Assembly: GCA_001972305.1 (NCBI GenBank)
Contig: BDDD01000552.1
Coordinates: 90,458-154,457, forward strand
Direction of reading: 5' to 3'
DNA from: Cephalotus follicularis
Lineage: Eukaryota > Streptophyta > Magnoliopsida > Oxalidales > Cephalotaceae
DNA length: 64,000 nt
A model generated the notes under the pieces. That model worked only from the letters and a program-made list of their open reading frames with translations, was not told the DNA's origin and ran no database searches. The position numbers and the translations under genes were made by a program. Below, piece by piece: positions 21,364 through 33,570 of this stretch (positions are counted from its first letter, which is position 1; each line of letters opens with the position of its first letter).

Positions 21364-22889
21364 TGTAACACCCCCGATTCGGAACCGGGATCACTCCCGA
21401 TTCGGGATCGGTGTGTCATACAAAACTGAACTAAAACATATCACAGATCTTAATCTTAATCATCATCAATACGTGGTGGTTCTAAAAATCTGAAAACATG
21501 TATCATCTTGAAACATAAACTGAAAACTTTGTCATAAACCAAAATTACAATACTGTTTAGATAACTGGCCTATACACGACCATAATACTACTAAGAATAT
21601 AACAGGATCAAACTCTTAGATGATCCTATGACATATGGTAACTCTCTCATCACACTTTCCCATGCTGTCCCTGAAAACCTGCCGCATGGAAAACAAAAAC
21701 GCGGTTGAGCAAACCTCAGTACATATATAGAATCATAAAACAGTTTACGAACAGTTTATGAAACAAATCAATAACGAAACAACATAAATACGAATCAAAA
21801 CATATACGAATCAAAACATAACAGGTACGAAACAAAACATAACAGTTACAAAACAAAACAGAACAGTTACGAATCATAACAGAATGAAACAAAACTGTAC
21901 CCGAAACAAAGCAGTTTACCAAAACGAAACAGTACGAAACAAAACAATATCCGACACAATACAATATTTGAAACAAACATGATACGATACAAAACATTTC
22001 ACGAAACAAAACACTCTACGAAACAGAATAGAACAATTTATGGAACAAAAGAAAACAGTTTATGAACAGTACGAAACAAACAGCTTACGGAACGAAACAA
22101 AACATTAAACGATAAACGATAATTTGAAAGCAGTAAGATTTCAAAGTTAACTCAAAACAGAAATCTTAAGCAATAAATCAGTTTAAACATTCTTTGAAAT
22201 CACATATGAACTTTCATAAAAATCAAATCCGTCACTTTCAAAACGTATGACAAACTTTTCAAAACATAAGTTTCGTACTGAGCCACATAACATATCACAT
22301 AACATAAATTTGGCAAGGGAGTAGCTAATTCCACATGCCCACTAGAATTGAAGTGTACGGCACTACACAGTCAATTCTCACATATCATATATAAGATCAA
22401 CCATCTGATCACATATTTGATCATTCACTAGATCACATATCATAAACTATAATCGATTCATACGCCTCTATCACGTAGCGGATCCACAAATCCACCTCAT
22501 GGGATTTGTTCATACACTCAGAGACGCCGTAGTCTAATCACACCGCTACGGAAGTGTCACATCCCCGTGCCAGGCCCACGACGTGCCTATGGTACGCCCC
22601 ATAGGTGGGTACAATACTCAGTATTTATTTCAAATATAATTGATTTATGAAAATCAATTTAAAATCACATAAAATATGCTTTCTCAAAACATATCAAAAA
22701 ACCACTCACAACGGTATCATAACATACATTTCATAACATATCGTATCATTTCATATCATATGTATAAAGTCGGAATCATTTAAAATGTCAAACCAACTTT
22801 AATTTCGTAACATATCAGAACCATAAAACATTATCGATTTCATAAACGAAGAAACATTGCAAAATTATTTTCAGTTAAAAACATCAGAT

Positions 22890-23640
22890 AGCCAAGGAAC
22901 AGAAGATCCGTACATATCCATTAGGCAATAAAACGGCTTTTATTCAATCAAAAACCGATCGATGATAACCAAGAAAGGGAATCCATACCAAATACAGAAT
23001 CCAAAATTATCTCAATAAAATCAAAAGGATAACCAAGAAAGAAGGACATCCGTACTTCATTTACTAAAACAAAACCGAATTTATCCCAACAATACCGAAG
23101 GAGATATCAAGGAACGAAACATCCGTACAAAAACATAACCGACTTCATAAAATCGAACGGAGTATCCAAGAACAAAAGAACAATCCGTACATTAATCATA
23201 AAACCGAATTCATTTAAACAAAACCGACAGAGAAATCCAAAGCAAAGAGAATCCGTACAATATCAAAAGATAAAGCTGGAATTCATTTCTTAACAAACCA
23301 GTAGGAGGGTATCAAACAAAGAGTTATCCGTACATCGTTCGTAAAGTAAAACTATCTTTTATTTGTCACAGTGAAAACAGATAGGAGGGTATCAAGGAAC
23401 GAAGATCCGTACTTCCAAAACAGAAACTGAATTTATTTCGATCAAATCAGAAAGATGGCCAAAGAACGAAAGTGTCCGCACTAAAAACATATTTGAATTC
23501 ATTTTAGCAAAACTGAAGGAATAAGCCAAAGAGCAGAAAATCCGTACAAAAACATAACCAAGTCTATAAAATGAGATCATATAATAAAACTGTATTTAGT
23601 TTGATAACCAGATAGCCAAGGAACGATAGAAATCCGTACC
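22890..23640. repeat. Degenerate ~60-80 bp tandem repeats in LTR E
   Basis: Units containing a variant of CCAAGGAACGAANATCCGTAC followed by an AACCGAATTTATTTC-like segment recur roughly every 55-85 bp (for example near 22893, 22970, 23030, 23105, 23165, 23230, 23310, 23390, 23455, 23525 and 23605). Divergence is high, so the array is old. The same CCGTACC unit appears once in the related LTR at 32690. Confidence 0.6.
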
Positions 23641-24604
23641 TCAAGTGATCACCAAAACAACCTCAAGAATATGTATCAAGACATCCCTAGACCGCTCATC
23701 GTTTGTTGCAAATATCTAACAGAAATAAAATCATTCTCATAAGGACTTCAAATAAAATCAAACCTCAACTCATGGGTCATTGTACACTAATCATGACCAT
23801 ACAAGATAATAATACGTTTAATACGTCCAATTCGCAGAAGTCTCATCTAAACATATTTTTGAATTCCATAAGGTAAGTCCAATTTGTCCAATTCATCCAA
23901 TTTCAAATCATAATACTAGTTCAGCTCATAATATCGTAAAACGATTACATAAATACATAATTCAACCGAAAACAGAATTTAACGGAGAAGGGTTCAGAGT
24001 TTACCGAAAGCAGTCGAAACAGAGCACAGAGCCATAATCACATCGCGGAACTGGAACGGATCACACCAAAGCGAGGAGCGGAGTCAGAAACTGTCCAAAA
24101 AAATTTCTCGCCGGAGGGTCACCGGCGCTTGGGCTCACGCGCCGCCGCTGGCCGGCGCGTGTCTGTCATGCGTCGTCGGTCAGTCACCAAAAAGTGCCGA
24201 TCTGGACCGTCTGAGGCCAGTGATGACATATCTGGGGCGCGTTTGCCACGAAACCGCCGCGTTTGGCAAGAACAGACGCCTTTGGCCGCGGTGGACTATG
24301 TCGCCGATCTGCTTTTCCAGCGTCGCCAAGGGTCGAGGCCGGTCGGGTTCACTTCCTCTCATTGCCAGGATGCCGAATATGACCTTGCCTTGTCGTGCTG
24401 ATCACCGGAATGGGAGAATCGATGCCAAACAGGTCCGGGAGAGAGAAGACGTTTCGCACGCCGCTGGAGACGTCGGCCGGTGCAGGGGTTGGGTGCGGTG
24501 GACTCAGAAGGTTGAGGGGGTTCGACAAGTGTCTTCGCCAGCGCCATATCGGTACCGACGGTGATGACAGCAGGTGAGAGGGGAGAGAGAATGGGAGAGA
24601 TGGC

Positions 24605-24607
24605 CGG

Positions 24608-24641
<34 letters not shown>

Positions 24642-24655
24642 GAGAGGGAGAGAAA
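24605..24655. repeat. GA-rich microsatellite in LTR E
   Basis: An imperfect GA run with GGGAGA interruptions. On the LTR sense strand it is a TC-rich tract, common in plant gypsy leaders. The overlapping Ser/Leu-rich open frames (24349-24734, minus) are artefacts of it. Confidence 0.9.
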
Positions 24656-24924
24656 CAATTTTTTTTATACAAAATAGGGTTTTCTTTTTCTGAAAATGCT
24701 GAAAATGGTTTTTAACAAGTAAATAAAAAGCCAAAAGTTATTTATTTATTCATAGACTTAATATCAAAACCCACTAGGCTAATGCCAAAACCCGCTTAGC
24801 CTAGCCAAAAGCAAGACAAACTGAAAAATGGGCAATCCACAAACCGAAAAAGAATCGACAGCCCACACGAAACAAATCGAAAAGCCCGAAAATTCTATAC
24901 GGAAAAATGGGATATTACACGTGT

Positions 24925-24971
24925 AATGGGGGGTGAAACCGTTCTTCAAAAAATGCGCACTTTAGATCGAG
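24925..24971 (-). pseudogene. 47-bp island of CACTA TNP2 coding between two insertions
   Basis: After removing LTR E (with one CGTGT) and element A (with one TCGAG), this island joins the Transpos_assoc end (47212) to the TNP2 sequence at 21363. The joined minus-strand reading gives a TLWDKHGE-like stretch, the WxxHGE motif expected after the zinc-like CPCxxC of CACTA transposases. It shows that both elements landed 47 bp apart in one exon. Confidence 0.8.
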
Positions 24972-27517
24972 TGTAATAGCCACAAATTTCAATTGATGTA
25001 TGTTGTACCATGGATGAATAAAAAAACATTTAATTGAGATTTAATGTACAACTTTATGTACATTGTGGTTGTTATTTTGTTGAACGCTCAATTGAAATGG
25101 AATAGGACTTAATTGAAAGAATTGAGAAGTGGTATAATTAAATTTTTAATGAACTGAATTCTGGTGCCAAACTGTCGACACCGACAATACAACCGTCGAT
25201 GTATTGCTTTTAATAAAGTACTTGACGCGTGTCATTTCGGATGCGTACGTGGCAAGACAAGCAATGGCCTAACCGGTGACGCTTTGAGCATTAATAGGTA
25301 AGTGCTAAGTGTCAACTAGAATAGAGCAGTGGCCCCAAAGCCTTGTTAGTTGATGGCAAGTGTCCTGAATGTGTCATGTCGGGCTGATGGGTGTCAGTAG
25401 CTGTGTTAAGATGCAAGAGTGGTGTGTTGCATGTATCTTAAACCTAAAAACTTGTAGAATCAGGAAAGGAAAGACGAAAATGGAGGAAAGAACACAGTGG
25501 AGAGAGAGGAAGGTGAAAAACGCCAGGAACTTGAGTTAAGAGAGTGACGAGTCATTTAGATACGGGATTTCCTTTATATCAACTGATGTTGAGTTGAAAT
25601 AAGAGTTATAAAAACTTTAAAAAGGGAGAAATTGTTCTGGATAATTCTTGGAGGTTTGCATGTTGATGTTAGAGTATTCAAAGTGTGGCTTGGATCTTTA
25701 ATCCTTCCTGGTAAGCCACTAACCCGAACTCACTCGTTGTTGTTATGGTCAGATAGCTATGTAAACGTGCTAAATTTGATGCAATACCTACTATCAACAA
25801 GCAATATGGATTTATAGTTTGGATTGTTGGAGATTGTTGGAGTTGAAGGAAGTGGAACTCAAAGAGAAGAATCAATTCAATTTGATTCAGGGATAGCAAT
25901 TGAGGTAGGGGTTTTGACATGTTTTTTAACATATAGTCTGTATAATGTATGGTGATGAATTGTATGTGATTACATGTTGAATTAGGTTGAGATTTGATTT
26001 AGTTTATGCATGCTCTGTTTGAATTGTTGCTCATGGAATTGCATTAACGCCATACAGCACCGACGCCTAGGATAGAAGCGTCGACGCTTAAGGCATAAAC
26101 TGTAGATGCTTTAGTCAGTTAATCGACTCTTAAGTAAAATGACTTCGAAACTTAGGAAGGAACATTGGCGATGCTTTAAACTAATCGGCGATGCTTAGAC
26201 TAGAAACTGTCGACGCTTTCAGTGTGCTGTCAATGCTTTGGACCACTGTTTGAGTTAAATTGGTGAGAGTTACAATGGCTTGTATATCCGCTATGTGTAA
26301 TTGAATTCTTAGGTTAAATGGCTTGTATATCAATAGTTTGATTTCATAAATTGTTGTTGATTGCACTGTTGTGGTATTGTTAATCCTTTAAATGTTACTG
26401 TTCATACTATGCAGCTAATACTATGGTCACTATTATTGATATTGGTATCTATCAAAATGATTTACAATTACTACTATTTTATATGAATTTCAAGGATTAT
26501 ACCAATTGAGTACTATATGCACAAATAATGATTTTCACAACAGTTTTAAAAAATAAAATCTCCCTGTTAAATGAAATTACTGTTGTCCTCCTATAAGAGG
26601 TTACTGTTTTGTTCTCCAAGAGAACCATTATTATACTGTTACTGTTTCCTCCAAAAGTGAGGCACTTTAATGAACTGTTTAATGTTTTCTAAAAGAAAAC
26701 TACTGCTATATTACATATCATATATATTTATATGTAATATTGCTATACTGATTGCATTGATTGTCTCTGCTAGTTTATGTTAGTCAAGTGATAGAGACAT
26801 CACTGGCTACGGAGGTGTCCTAGGTGCCAGGAGTTGGCTAGAGCTTCCACCAAAATTTATCTGCAATGCAGATCATGAATGTTAGCTACTCGCTAAATGC
26901 CTGTATTATTGTTTACATGTTCTATCATCTTTGGAGTGTAGGGTGATAGTTAGGTGGTGCACAGTTGGAGATAGGAGTTAACAACATGTGACACCCAACC
27001 ACTGTACTAATTGATTGTACCCTTGTGCAGTATTCTTGATAATTGAACTGATTGTAGCCACTTGGCATGATTGATTATATATATTGACATACCTATATAT
27101 GTACTGGGTTCGAAATATAAAAACTGTCATGCATCTTTGCATTTATATATTCATTCTCATGCACGATTCCTGCTTAGCGGAGTGTGGGCAAAGGCTAACC
27201 CCCTACAATTTGAAATTGATGAAGGTATTTGGGCAAGTGCTGCTGAAGCCATACTTGGAGGCTTCTCTTTTAATATTGTTAAAGTGAGTGAGTTTTGTAA
27301 TAATGTTGTACTCCATTACGTTATAATTACATTTTGGATATGTAATTTATAACTTGTGTTGTAGTTGTAAGCACGTAGTATGGGCTGCGTGCAGATAATT
27401 TTAATAATCCGGTTATGGAATGCTTCCGCAAATGATTATTGAATTTTGTTTTCTTGAATGATGGATTATTAACTGATTACCATAATTATGTTTGTTATTG
27501 GAAAACGGGGTGTGACA
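24972..27517 (+). mobile_element. 5' LTR of element A
   Basis: Starts TGTAATAGCCAC and ends ACGGGGTGTGACA, 2,546 bp. It contains GCGTCGACGC-type motifs near 25170-25200 and 26055-26240, a GGCTAACCCCCTACA block at 27198, the conserved hairpin at 27371 and TGCTTCCGCAA at 27421. It is about 300 bp longer than the 3' LTR because the latter lacks the segment equivalent to 25555-25855. Confidence 0.9.
27371..27392 (+). other. Conserved LTR hairpin (element A, 5' LTR)
   Basis: Stem GCACG/CGTGC (5 bp), loop TAGTATGGGCTG, ending 125 nt before the LTR terminus. The same form occurs in the 3' LTR (47060-47081) and in the nested LTR (35749-35770). Confidence 0.75.
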
Positions 27518-27521
27518 AACA

Positions 27522-27533
27522 TGGTATAAGAGC
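27522..27533 (+). promoter_or_regulatory. Primer-binding site, element A
   Basis: TGGTATAAGAGC, four bases after the LTR end, differs at one position from TGGTATCAGAGC, the complement of the 3' end of plant initiator tRNA-Met used by most Ty3/gypsy and copia elements. Confidence 0.85.
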
Positions 27534-27624
27534 TTATTATTTAATAAGCTATCGTTGGGATAAGTTTCTCGGTAATTAAGTGTATTGTTTCCTGATGATT
27601 ATGTCATTCCTTATAGGAAATAGA

Positions 27625-28374
27625 ATGAATCTAAGAAGAGGAAGGCATGAAAGGCCTCGTGCCAATGATGAAGTTAATATTCCACAAGTGAATGAAGAAG
27701 GGAACATTCCGCCAATGAATGAAGCAGTGGATGTTCCGCAAATGCCTGAAGCAGGAAATGTTCCACCTGTACCTGATGAGAGGAGTAATTTTTATCACAT
27801 GGTTGACCTCTTTCAACAGTAGATCCGGGCTAATGCGGCAAATATGGAACAATTGTGGCAAATGTATGAAGTTAATAAGGCATACCAGAGGGCTACTAAA
27901 GTGTACCAAACTTGTGTATTTGTTACAAACTTGGAGAGGTTCATGAGGCAGAATCCTCTGACGTTCAAGGGAGAACTAGATGCTACCATCGAAGAGCAGT
28001 GGATGACAGACATGGAGAAAATCTTTGCTGCTCTAGAGTGTACCGATGATCAGAAGATAAACTTTGTTGTGTACTTCTTATGGGGAGAAGCTATCCATTG
28101 GTGGGAGGTAGTTGAAAAATGGAAATCTCGGGATCTTGATCGGACTTGGGACAGATTTCAGTCTGAGTTCTCTGCAGCTTATGTTCCACAGATGGAGCAT
28201 GACCAGAGGGAAACTGAACTAATGGAGTTACGTCAAGGAGACACGACGGTAGCTCAGTACCATACCAGATTTGTAGAGTTGGCAAGGCACACGCCCTATC
28301 TAGTGGAGGGTGAATCGAGGAAGATCAGAAGGTTTTTGAAGGCCTTCGACCTGACATCAGATCTAAACTGTTAA
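27625..28374 (+). pseudogene. Element A gag (Retrotrans_gag)
   Basis: Capsid-type protein that packages element RNA. ATG at 27625 (MNLRRGRHERPRAN) follows the primer site by about 100 bp. A repetitive segment of VPQM/IPPMNEA-like units follows. The Retrotrans_gag (PF03732) domain runs from about 27950 to 28370, with AIHWWEVVEKW, WDRFQSEFSAAYVPQ and MELRQGDTTVAQYHTRF. There is one in-frame TAG at 27820-27822. After FLKAFDLTSD the frame is lost and stops at 28372-28374. The remaining gag (zinc knuckles) is in another phase from 28448. Confidence 0.88.
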
Positions 28375-28447
28375 TGCTACAGATAACTTCTTTTTTAGAT
28401 ATTGCTGAAAGGCGAGAATTCTAGAGGCTGATGCAAATGATAGGAGG

Positions 28448-29716
28448 ATGGAATGGTCTCGTGCTAATCAATCAAGACCTGCACAATCACAAGCCCAGGG
28501 AAGCAATAATCCTGCTAAATCATCAAAATCTAGCAACAAGGGCCAAGGAGGTTCTCGACGCAATGATTCTCGATCAAGAACTCCTAACCGAAGCGGTCAA
28601 CAGAATTCTGGTGGATGTAGTTTATGTGGCCGCCAAAACCATGATGAGAATGATTGCTGGAAAAAGATGGGGAAATGTTTAAGATGTGGCTCTCAAGAGC
28701 ATCTGATGAATGGTTGTCCAAAGATGAGGGTTGAAGCACACGACCAACAAGGAAGTGCCGGTACTAGTAGTAGTGTTGCGGTAGCTCAACCGCGAAGGGA
28801 TACCGGAAAGTGGGTTATGAAAGGTAGGGTCTATACCTTATCTAAGGATGATGTGCCAGAGTCTACTTCTGTCGTGGGAGGTATCATTTTCGTATCTGGA
28901 ATATTAGGTCCTGTGTTGATTGATCCTGCTGCTACACATTCATTCATTACATCTGATTTTTCTTGCAACTTGAATGGCGTGTCTTCTTGTTTGCCTTATG
29001 TACTGGAGGTGAGCACTCCAGCTAGTACTTGTCTTCTGACCGATACTGTAGTGAATAATTATGAGATCACGATAGTTGGGGTTCAGTTATCTACTGATAT
29101 AATAAGTCTACCTATCCGGGATTTTGATGTGATCTTGGGGATGGACTGGCTCTACGCTCATCATGCTTGTGTTGATTGCTACAACAAGATGATGACCTTT
29201 TATCTACGGGATGGGACTGAGTGCAAGTTTATCGGAGAGAAGAATGTTTCTGCTCTGATTATTTCGTATACTCGAGCGCAAAGGTATCTAAAACAAGGAT
29301 GCGAAGGCTACTTGGCGTATGTGATTGATCATACGAAAGGTACGCCTAGTATTGAGGAAGTTCCTAGAGTATGTGATTTTCTTGATATATTTTCGGATGA
29401 TCTTACATCATTGCCACCGGAGAGATATGTAGAGTTCAGTATTGAACTAGTGCCTGGGACTGCTCCTATATCCAAAGCTCCGTACAGAATGGCTCTTGCT
29501 GAATTGAAGGAGTTGAATACTCAATTACAGGATTATCTTGATAAGGGCTTCATCAGACCGAGTGTGTCACCGTGGGGAGCACCAGTCCTGTTTGTGAAAA
29601 AGAAGGATGGATCGATGCCGTTATGCATCGATTACAGTCTCTTGAATCAGGTGACTGTGAAGAACAAGTATCCTCTACCTCATATTGAGGAGTTGTTCAA
29701 CCAATTGCAAGGCTAA
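28448..29716 (+). pseudogene. Element A gag C-terminus, protease and N-terminal RT
   Basis: Two CCHC zinc knuckles ([14 protein letters not shown] and [14 protein letters not shown], about 28616-28720) end the gag part and would bind RNA. An RVP_2-type aspartic protease follows. Its active-site motif reads [11 protein letters not shown], so the conserved Gly after the Asp (normally DSG or DPG) is replaced by Ala. [10 protein letters not shown] is intact. Reverse transcriptase begins with [32 protein letters not shown] and [18 protein letters not shown], typical of Tekay/Del chromoviruses. Translation stops at 29714-29716, and the same frame continues downstream. Confidence 0.9.
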
Positions 29717-30823
29717 CTTGTGTTCTCCAAACTTAACCTAAGGACAGGTTATCATCAGTTGAGGATTCGGGAAGGTGATATGGAGAAGACTGCATTTTGA
29801 ACCAGATATGGGCACTATGAATTTCTGATACTGCCGTTTGGGTTGACGAATGCTCTTGCAGCCTTTATGTGTTTGATGAACAGAGTGTTCCACTGTTATC
29901 TTGATCAGTTTCTTGTTATCTTTCTAGACGACATCCTGATATATTCCTGGAGTATTTAGGAGCACATGCAGCACCTGAGGATTGTACTGCATGTTTTTCG
30001 AAAAGAGTGATTGTTTTCTAAGTTCAGCAAGTGTGAGTTCTGGCTGGATCACGTGGCCTTTCTGGGTCATATTGTTTTGAGTGAAGGATTATTGGTGGAT
30101 CTATTGAAGATTAAGAGTATTGTGGATTGGCCCCAACCGAAGAACGTCACTGAGGTTCGTAGCTTCTTGGGTTTGGCTGGCTATTACCGAAGGTTCATCG
30201 AGGGGTTTTCAAAGCTTGCTATACTATTGACACGGTCGACTCAGAAGAAGTCAAGTTTTGTTTGGGATGATTCGTGTAAATCAAGTTTTCTTGAATTGAA
30301 GAGTCGGTTGATTTCGGCTCTAGTGTTTGCATTACCTGAGGGTAATGAGGGTTTTAATGTTTATAGTGATGCTTCTAGGAAGGGATTGGGATGCGTCCTT
30401 ATGCAACATGGTAGAGTGATTGCATACACATCGAGGAAGTTGAAGTTGTACGAAGAAAATTATCCCGTACACGATCTTGAGTTTGCAGCCATCGTGTTCG
30501 CTTTACAGAAATGGAGACACTATCTCTATGGTGCTCAATTGGAGATCTTCACTGACAACAAGAGCCTGAAATATTTGTTTTCTCAAATGGACCTAAACAT
30601 GAGACAGAGAAGGTGGGTGGAGTTCTTTAATGATTATAGCTGTAACATTCAATACCACCCAGGGAAGGCATATGTAGTGGTGGATGCGCTGAGTCGCAAG
30701 GCAATGATTGTTGGTGCGATGGTTTCACAGTGGAAGCTACTAGAGGATTTCCAGAGATGGAATCCGTTCATGGTTTCCCGAGGGGTTATTGTGGAAAATC
30801 TTAGAGCACACCCGAAACTTTGA
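29717..30823 (+). pseudogene. Element A reverse transcriptase core and RNase H
   Basis: Continues the 28448 frame with no frameshift, but with in-frame stops at 29798, 29957 and 30008. RT motifs: [22 protein letters not shown] and the catalytic pair in [10 protein letters not shown] (DD codons at 29927-29932, intact). From 30011 the open part shows [36 protein letters not shown], then RNase H with [52 protein letters not shown] and the chromoviral [17 protein letters not shown]. It ends with a TGA at 30821-30823. Confidence 0.9.
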
Positions 30824-31483
30824 GATCGTATTCTGAATGCACAGTTCAGTGATGCTGAGTTGTGGAACATTCGAGAGAATTTGGATCCTGATTCTGAGTT
30901 CTCCATACATGCGGATGGCATATTGACATTCCGAGGAAGGGTATGTGTTCCGGATGATGAGAGCATCAGAGGTGAGATACTGCAGCAAGCTCATAAATCA
31001 AGTTACAGTGTTCATCCGGGAAGCTCTAAGATGTGGCATGACATGAAGAGGAGCTAGTGGTGGAGTGGTATGAAGAGTGAGATTGCCGAATATGTAGCCA
31101 GATGTTTGACCTATCAAATAGTGAAGGCTGAACATCAGAAACATGCGAGACTGCTACAATCGTCACAAGCGGTTGAGTGGAAGTAGGAGCATGTGACCAT
31201 GAACTTCATGTCGGGATTACCGAGGTCACAGAATCATCATGAAGCAGTGTGGGTTGTAGTCGACAGACTCACACAGTCTGCACACTTTCTTCAAATGAAC
31301 ATGACCTATTCCATTGAGAAGTTGGCTCGATTATATATCTGGGAGATAGTGAGGTCGCATGAAGTGTCGGTCAGTATTGTTTGTGAACGTGATGCGAGAT
31401 TCACTTCAAGGTTCTGGAAGAGGTTCCAAGCAGCGATGGGAACAACCTTGAACTTCAGTACCGCATTTCACCCACAGACTGAC
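30824..31483 (+). pseudogene. Element A integrase, N-terminal and core part
   Basis: Still in the 28448 phase. The zinc-binding region reads EILQQAHKSSYSVHPGSSKM (30975-31030) and a CLTYQ segment, where the second Cys of the usual CxxC is Tyr-Gln, so zinc binding would be impaired. The core shows VTMNFMSGLPRS (first catalytic Asp replaced by Asn, from the usual MDF), WVVVDRLTQSAHFL, VCERDARFTSRFW (second Asp intact) and NFSTAFHPQTD. Stops lie at 31055 and near 31184. The chain breaks off at HPQTD, where an LTR element is inserted (31484), and resumes at 37935. Confidence 0.88.
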
Positions 31484-32899
31484 TGTAACACCCTTGAGCT
31501 GTGGGAGCCCTTACAGGTCATAATACATAAACTTAACATAACATAACATAATAATAAAAAAAGCTCAGCTTTATTAAAAACGTGATGGTCTAAAACATAA
31601 CTGATAACATACTGAAACTAAACAAGGTCTGGAAACATATTCAAAACCAAAAGTCATAAACTAAAACTAACATATTGTTCATAAAACAGGCCCTACTACG
31701 ATCATATGATAGCATAAACATGGTGGGATCAACTCCTAGATGATCCTCAAATAAGGTAGTCACTCTCATCACACATTGCCCTGTTGCTCCTGATAACCTG
31801 CCGCATGGAAACAAAAATGCGGCTGAGCAAACCTCAGTACGAATATAGAATGTAAAACAGTATGAAATATTTTAAAGCAAGAAGATTTCAAAAGTACTTC
31901 AAAACAGAAATCTTAAGCAATAAAATAGTTTAAACATTCTTTGTTAATGGCCACAGCAAGACATATAAACCAATTTCATAGCTTTGAAAACATAAGCATA
32001 CCTTTAAAAAACATAGGTACACAACTGAGCATCATAACACATAACATACCAAAAACACATATAGCAAGGGATTTGCGACATCCACATTGCCAACAGAATT
32101 GAAGTGTACAGCACTACACAAACAATTCCCATATCATAACATATCACATATCATATAACTAGGATCGATCCATACGCCTCTATCACAAATCCTATACAAG
32201 GATATCATAAGCATAGAGAGACGCCGTAAACTAATCACACTGTTACGGAAAGTGTCATGCCCCAGTGTCAGGCCTACAGCATGCCTATGGTACGCCCCAT
32301 AGGTAGGTACAAAAGCTCAGTATTTCACCATTTTAAAATATTTATTTTATCATAATCAATTCAAACATATAGAAAGGTCTTTCGAAACGTAACCAAAAAT
32401 CATTATCAAACGATATAACATATACTTTCATAATCGTAAAATCAGCTCATTTCATTCACCTTAAAAGAGATGATTGCATGGCATTTCATAAACAGATCAT
32501 AACTGAGCATATATAAAGTCAGAAACATTTAATTTTGTAAGAAATGTCAAAACTGACTTTATTTTCAAAATGTGTCAAAACGGAATCATAATCAAGTTCA
32601 TAAAATCAAAGGAAACATATTCATAAAACTGGGTTAATTTCAAATAAATCAGTTGTTCAAAACGAGTATCAAAGAGCTGTTATCCGTACCTTACGGATCA
32701 TAGATTAACTTACGAATATCCGGTAAATGTAATAGTCCCACATTGCACAATAATCTATACAATATAACAATATTCATATAAGGGTCTAAAAATCATTTTG
32801 GGCATAAATCAAAATCATAATGATGTTTAAAACATATTTGGATTCATTGGGCGAGTAAACGGATGAGAAGATATGAAAACAGAAAGTTGCAGGACAAAC

Positions 32900-33062
32900 C
32901 AGCCGACTGTTTTAGGACTCCAGTCGACTGTCCAAAGGGTGGCAGTCGACTGTACAGCATAGGCATTCGATTATGCAAATTGAACTGCAGGCAGTCGACT
33001 GTGACAGGGGTCTAGTCGACTGCTCTACACAAAACAGCCGACTGTTCATGTGGGCAACCGAC
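32900..33062. repeat. AGTCGACTG array, unit 1
   Basis: Eight AGTCGACTG/AGCCGACTG/ACCGACTA units. The sister unit at 36722-36832 (copied at 42925-43035) keeps five. The palindromic core is shared with the arrays in D1, D2 and the Sirevirus remnant. Confidence 0.8.
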
Positions 33063-33570
33063 TATTCTGGGTGATAGAACCGCAATTTAAGACAATTTTG
33101 TGCAATCTAGCTGCCAAAACTCAGATTTCTTAACACTAGAGGACTACCGACACCTAAAATGACTTTGTATGGCATGTAAAACAATGCTATAACACAAAAT
33201 TCAAAAGAGGTACATAGACATTAATTTATCTTAAAGTGACAGATGACTTAAACCATATCATACATATGCATAATTCAATTTTTGCACACTTATCATTATC
33301 GTATGCATCAAAACAAGATTATACAACACTTTCTAGGTGTCTAATATGTGTTGACAGATTCAGGACCATGACAGAGTTTAGAATTTCAGGAAACAAAAAC
33401 TAAGAACCTTAAACAGCCCATATGTAATAACCACAATTTCAATTCATGTGTTTTGTAACCTACGATGAATAAAATATGCAATTATTGAAATTATATGTTG
33501 GGTTATCGCTTGAATAAAAGGAATTTGGAATAAACTTTTAAATGAGAAATAAGGAAATAAATTCAGGCGC

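Larger units (their letters stand above)
21364..24919 (-). mobile_element. Solo LTR (E), gypsy-type, in CACTA TNP2
   Basis: The plus-strand ends are TGTAACACCCCC and GGGATATTACA. A perfect 5-bp target duplication CGTGT flanks it (21359-21363 and 24920-24924). At 3,556 bp it has no coding region or primer site. The minus orientation is inferred from the similarity of its ends to D1/D2 and from a CT-rich leader near its right side. The first 400 bp match the start of the insertion at 31484, including CCTGCCGCATGG and GAGCAAACCTCAGTAC. An imperfect repeat of 'agccaaggaacgaaNatccgtac' text recurs about nine times between 22890 and 23640. Confidence 0.88.

Noticed and set aside
24349..24734. Ser/Leu-rich minus-strand open frames
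   Set aside because: They are produced by the GA/TC microsatellite in LTR E.
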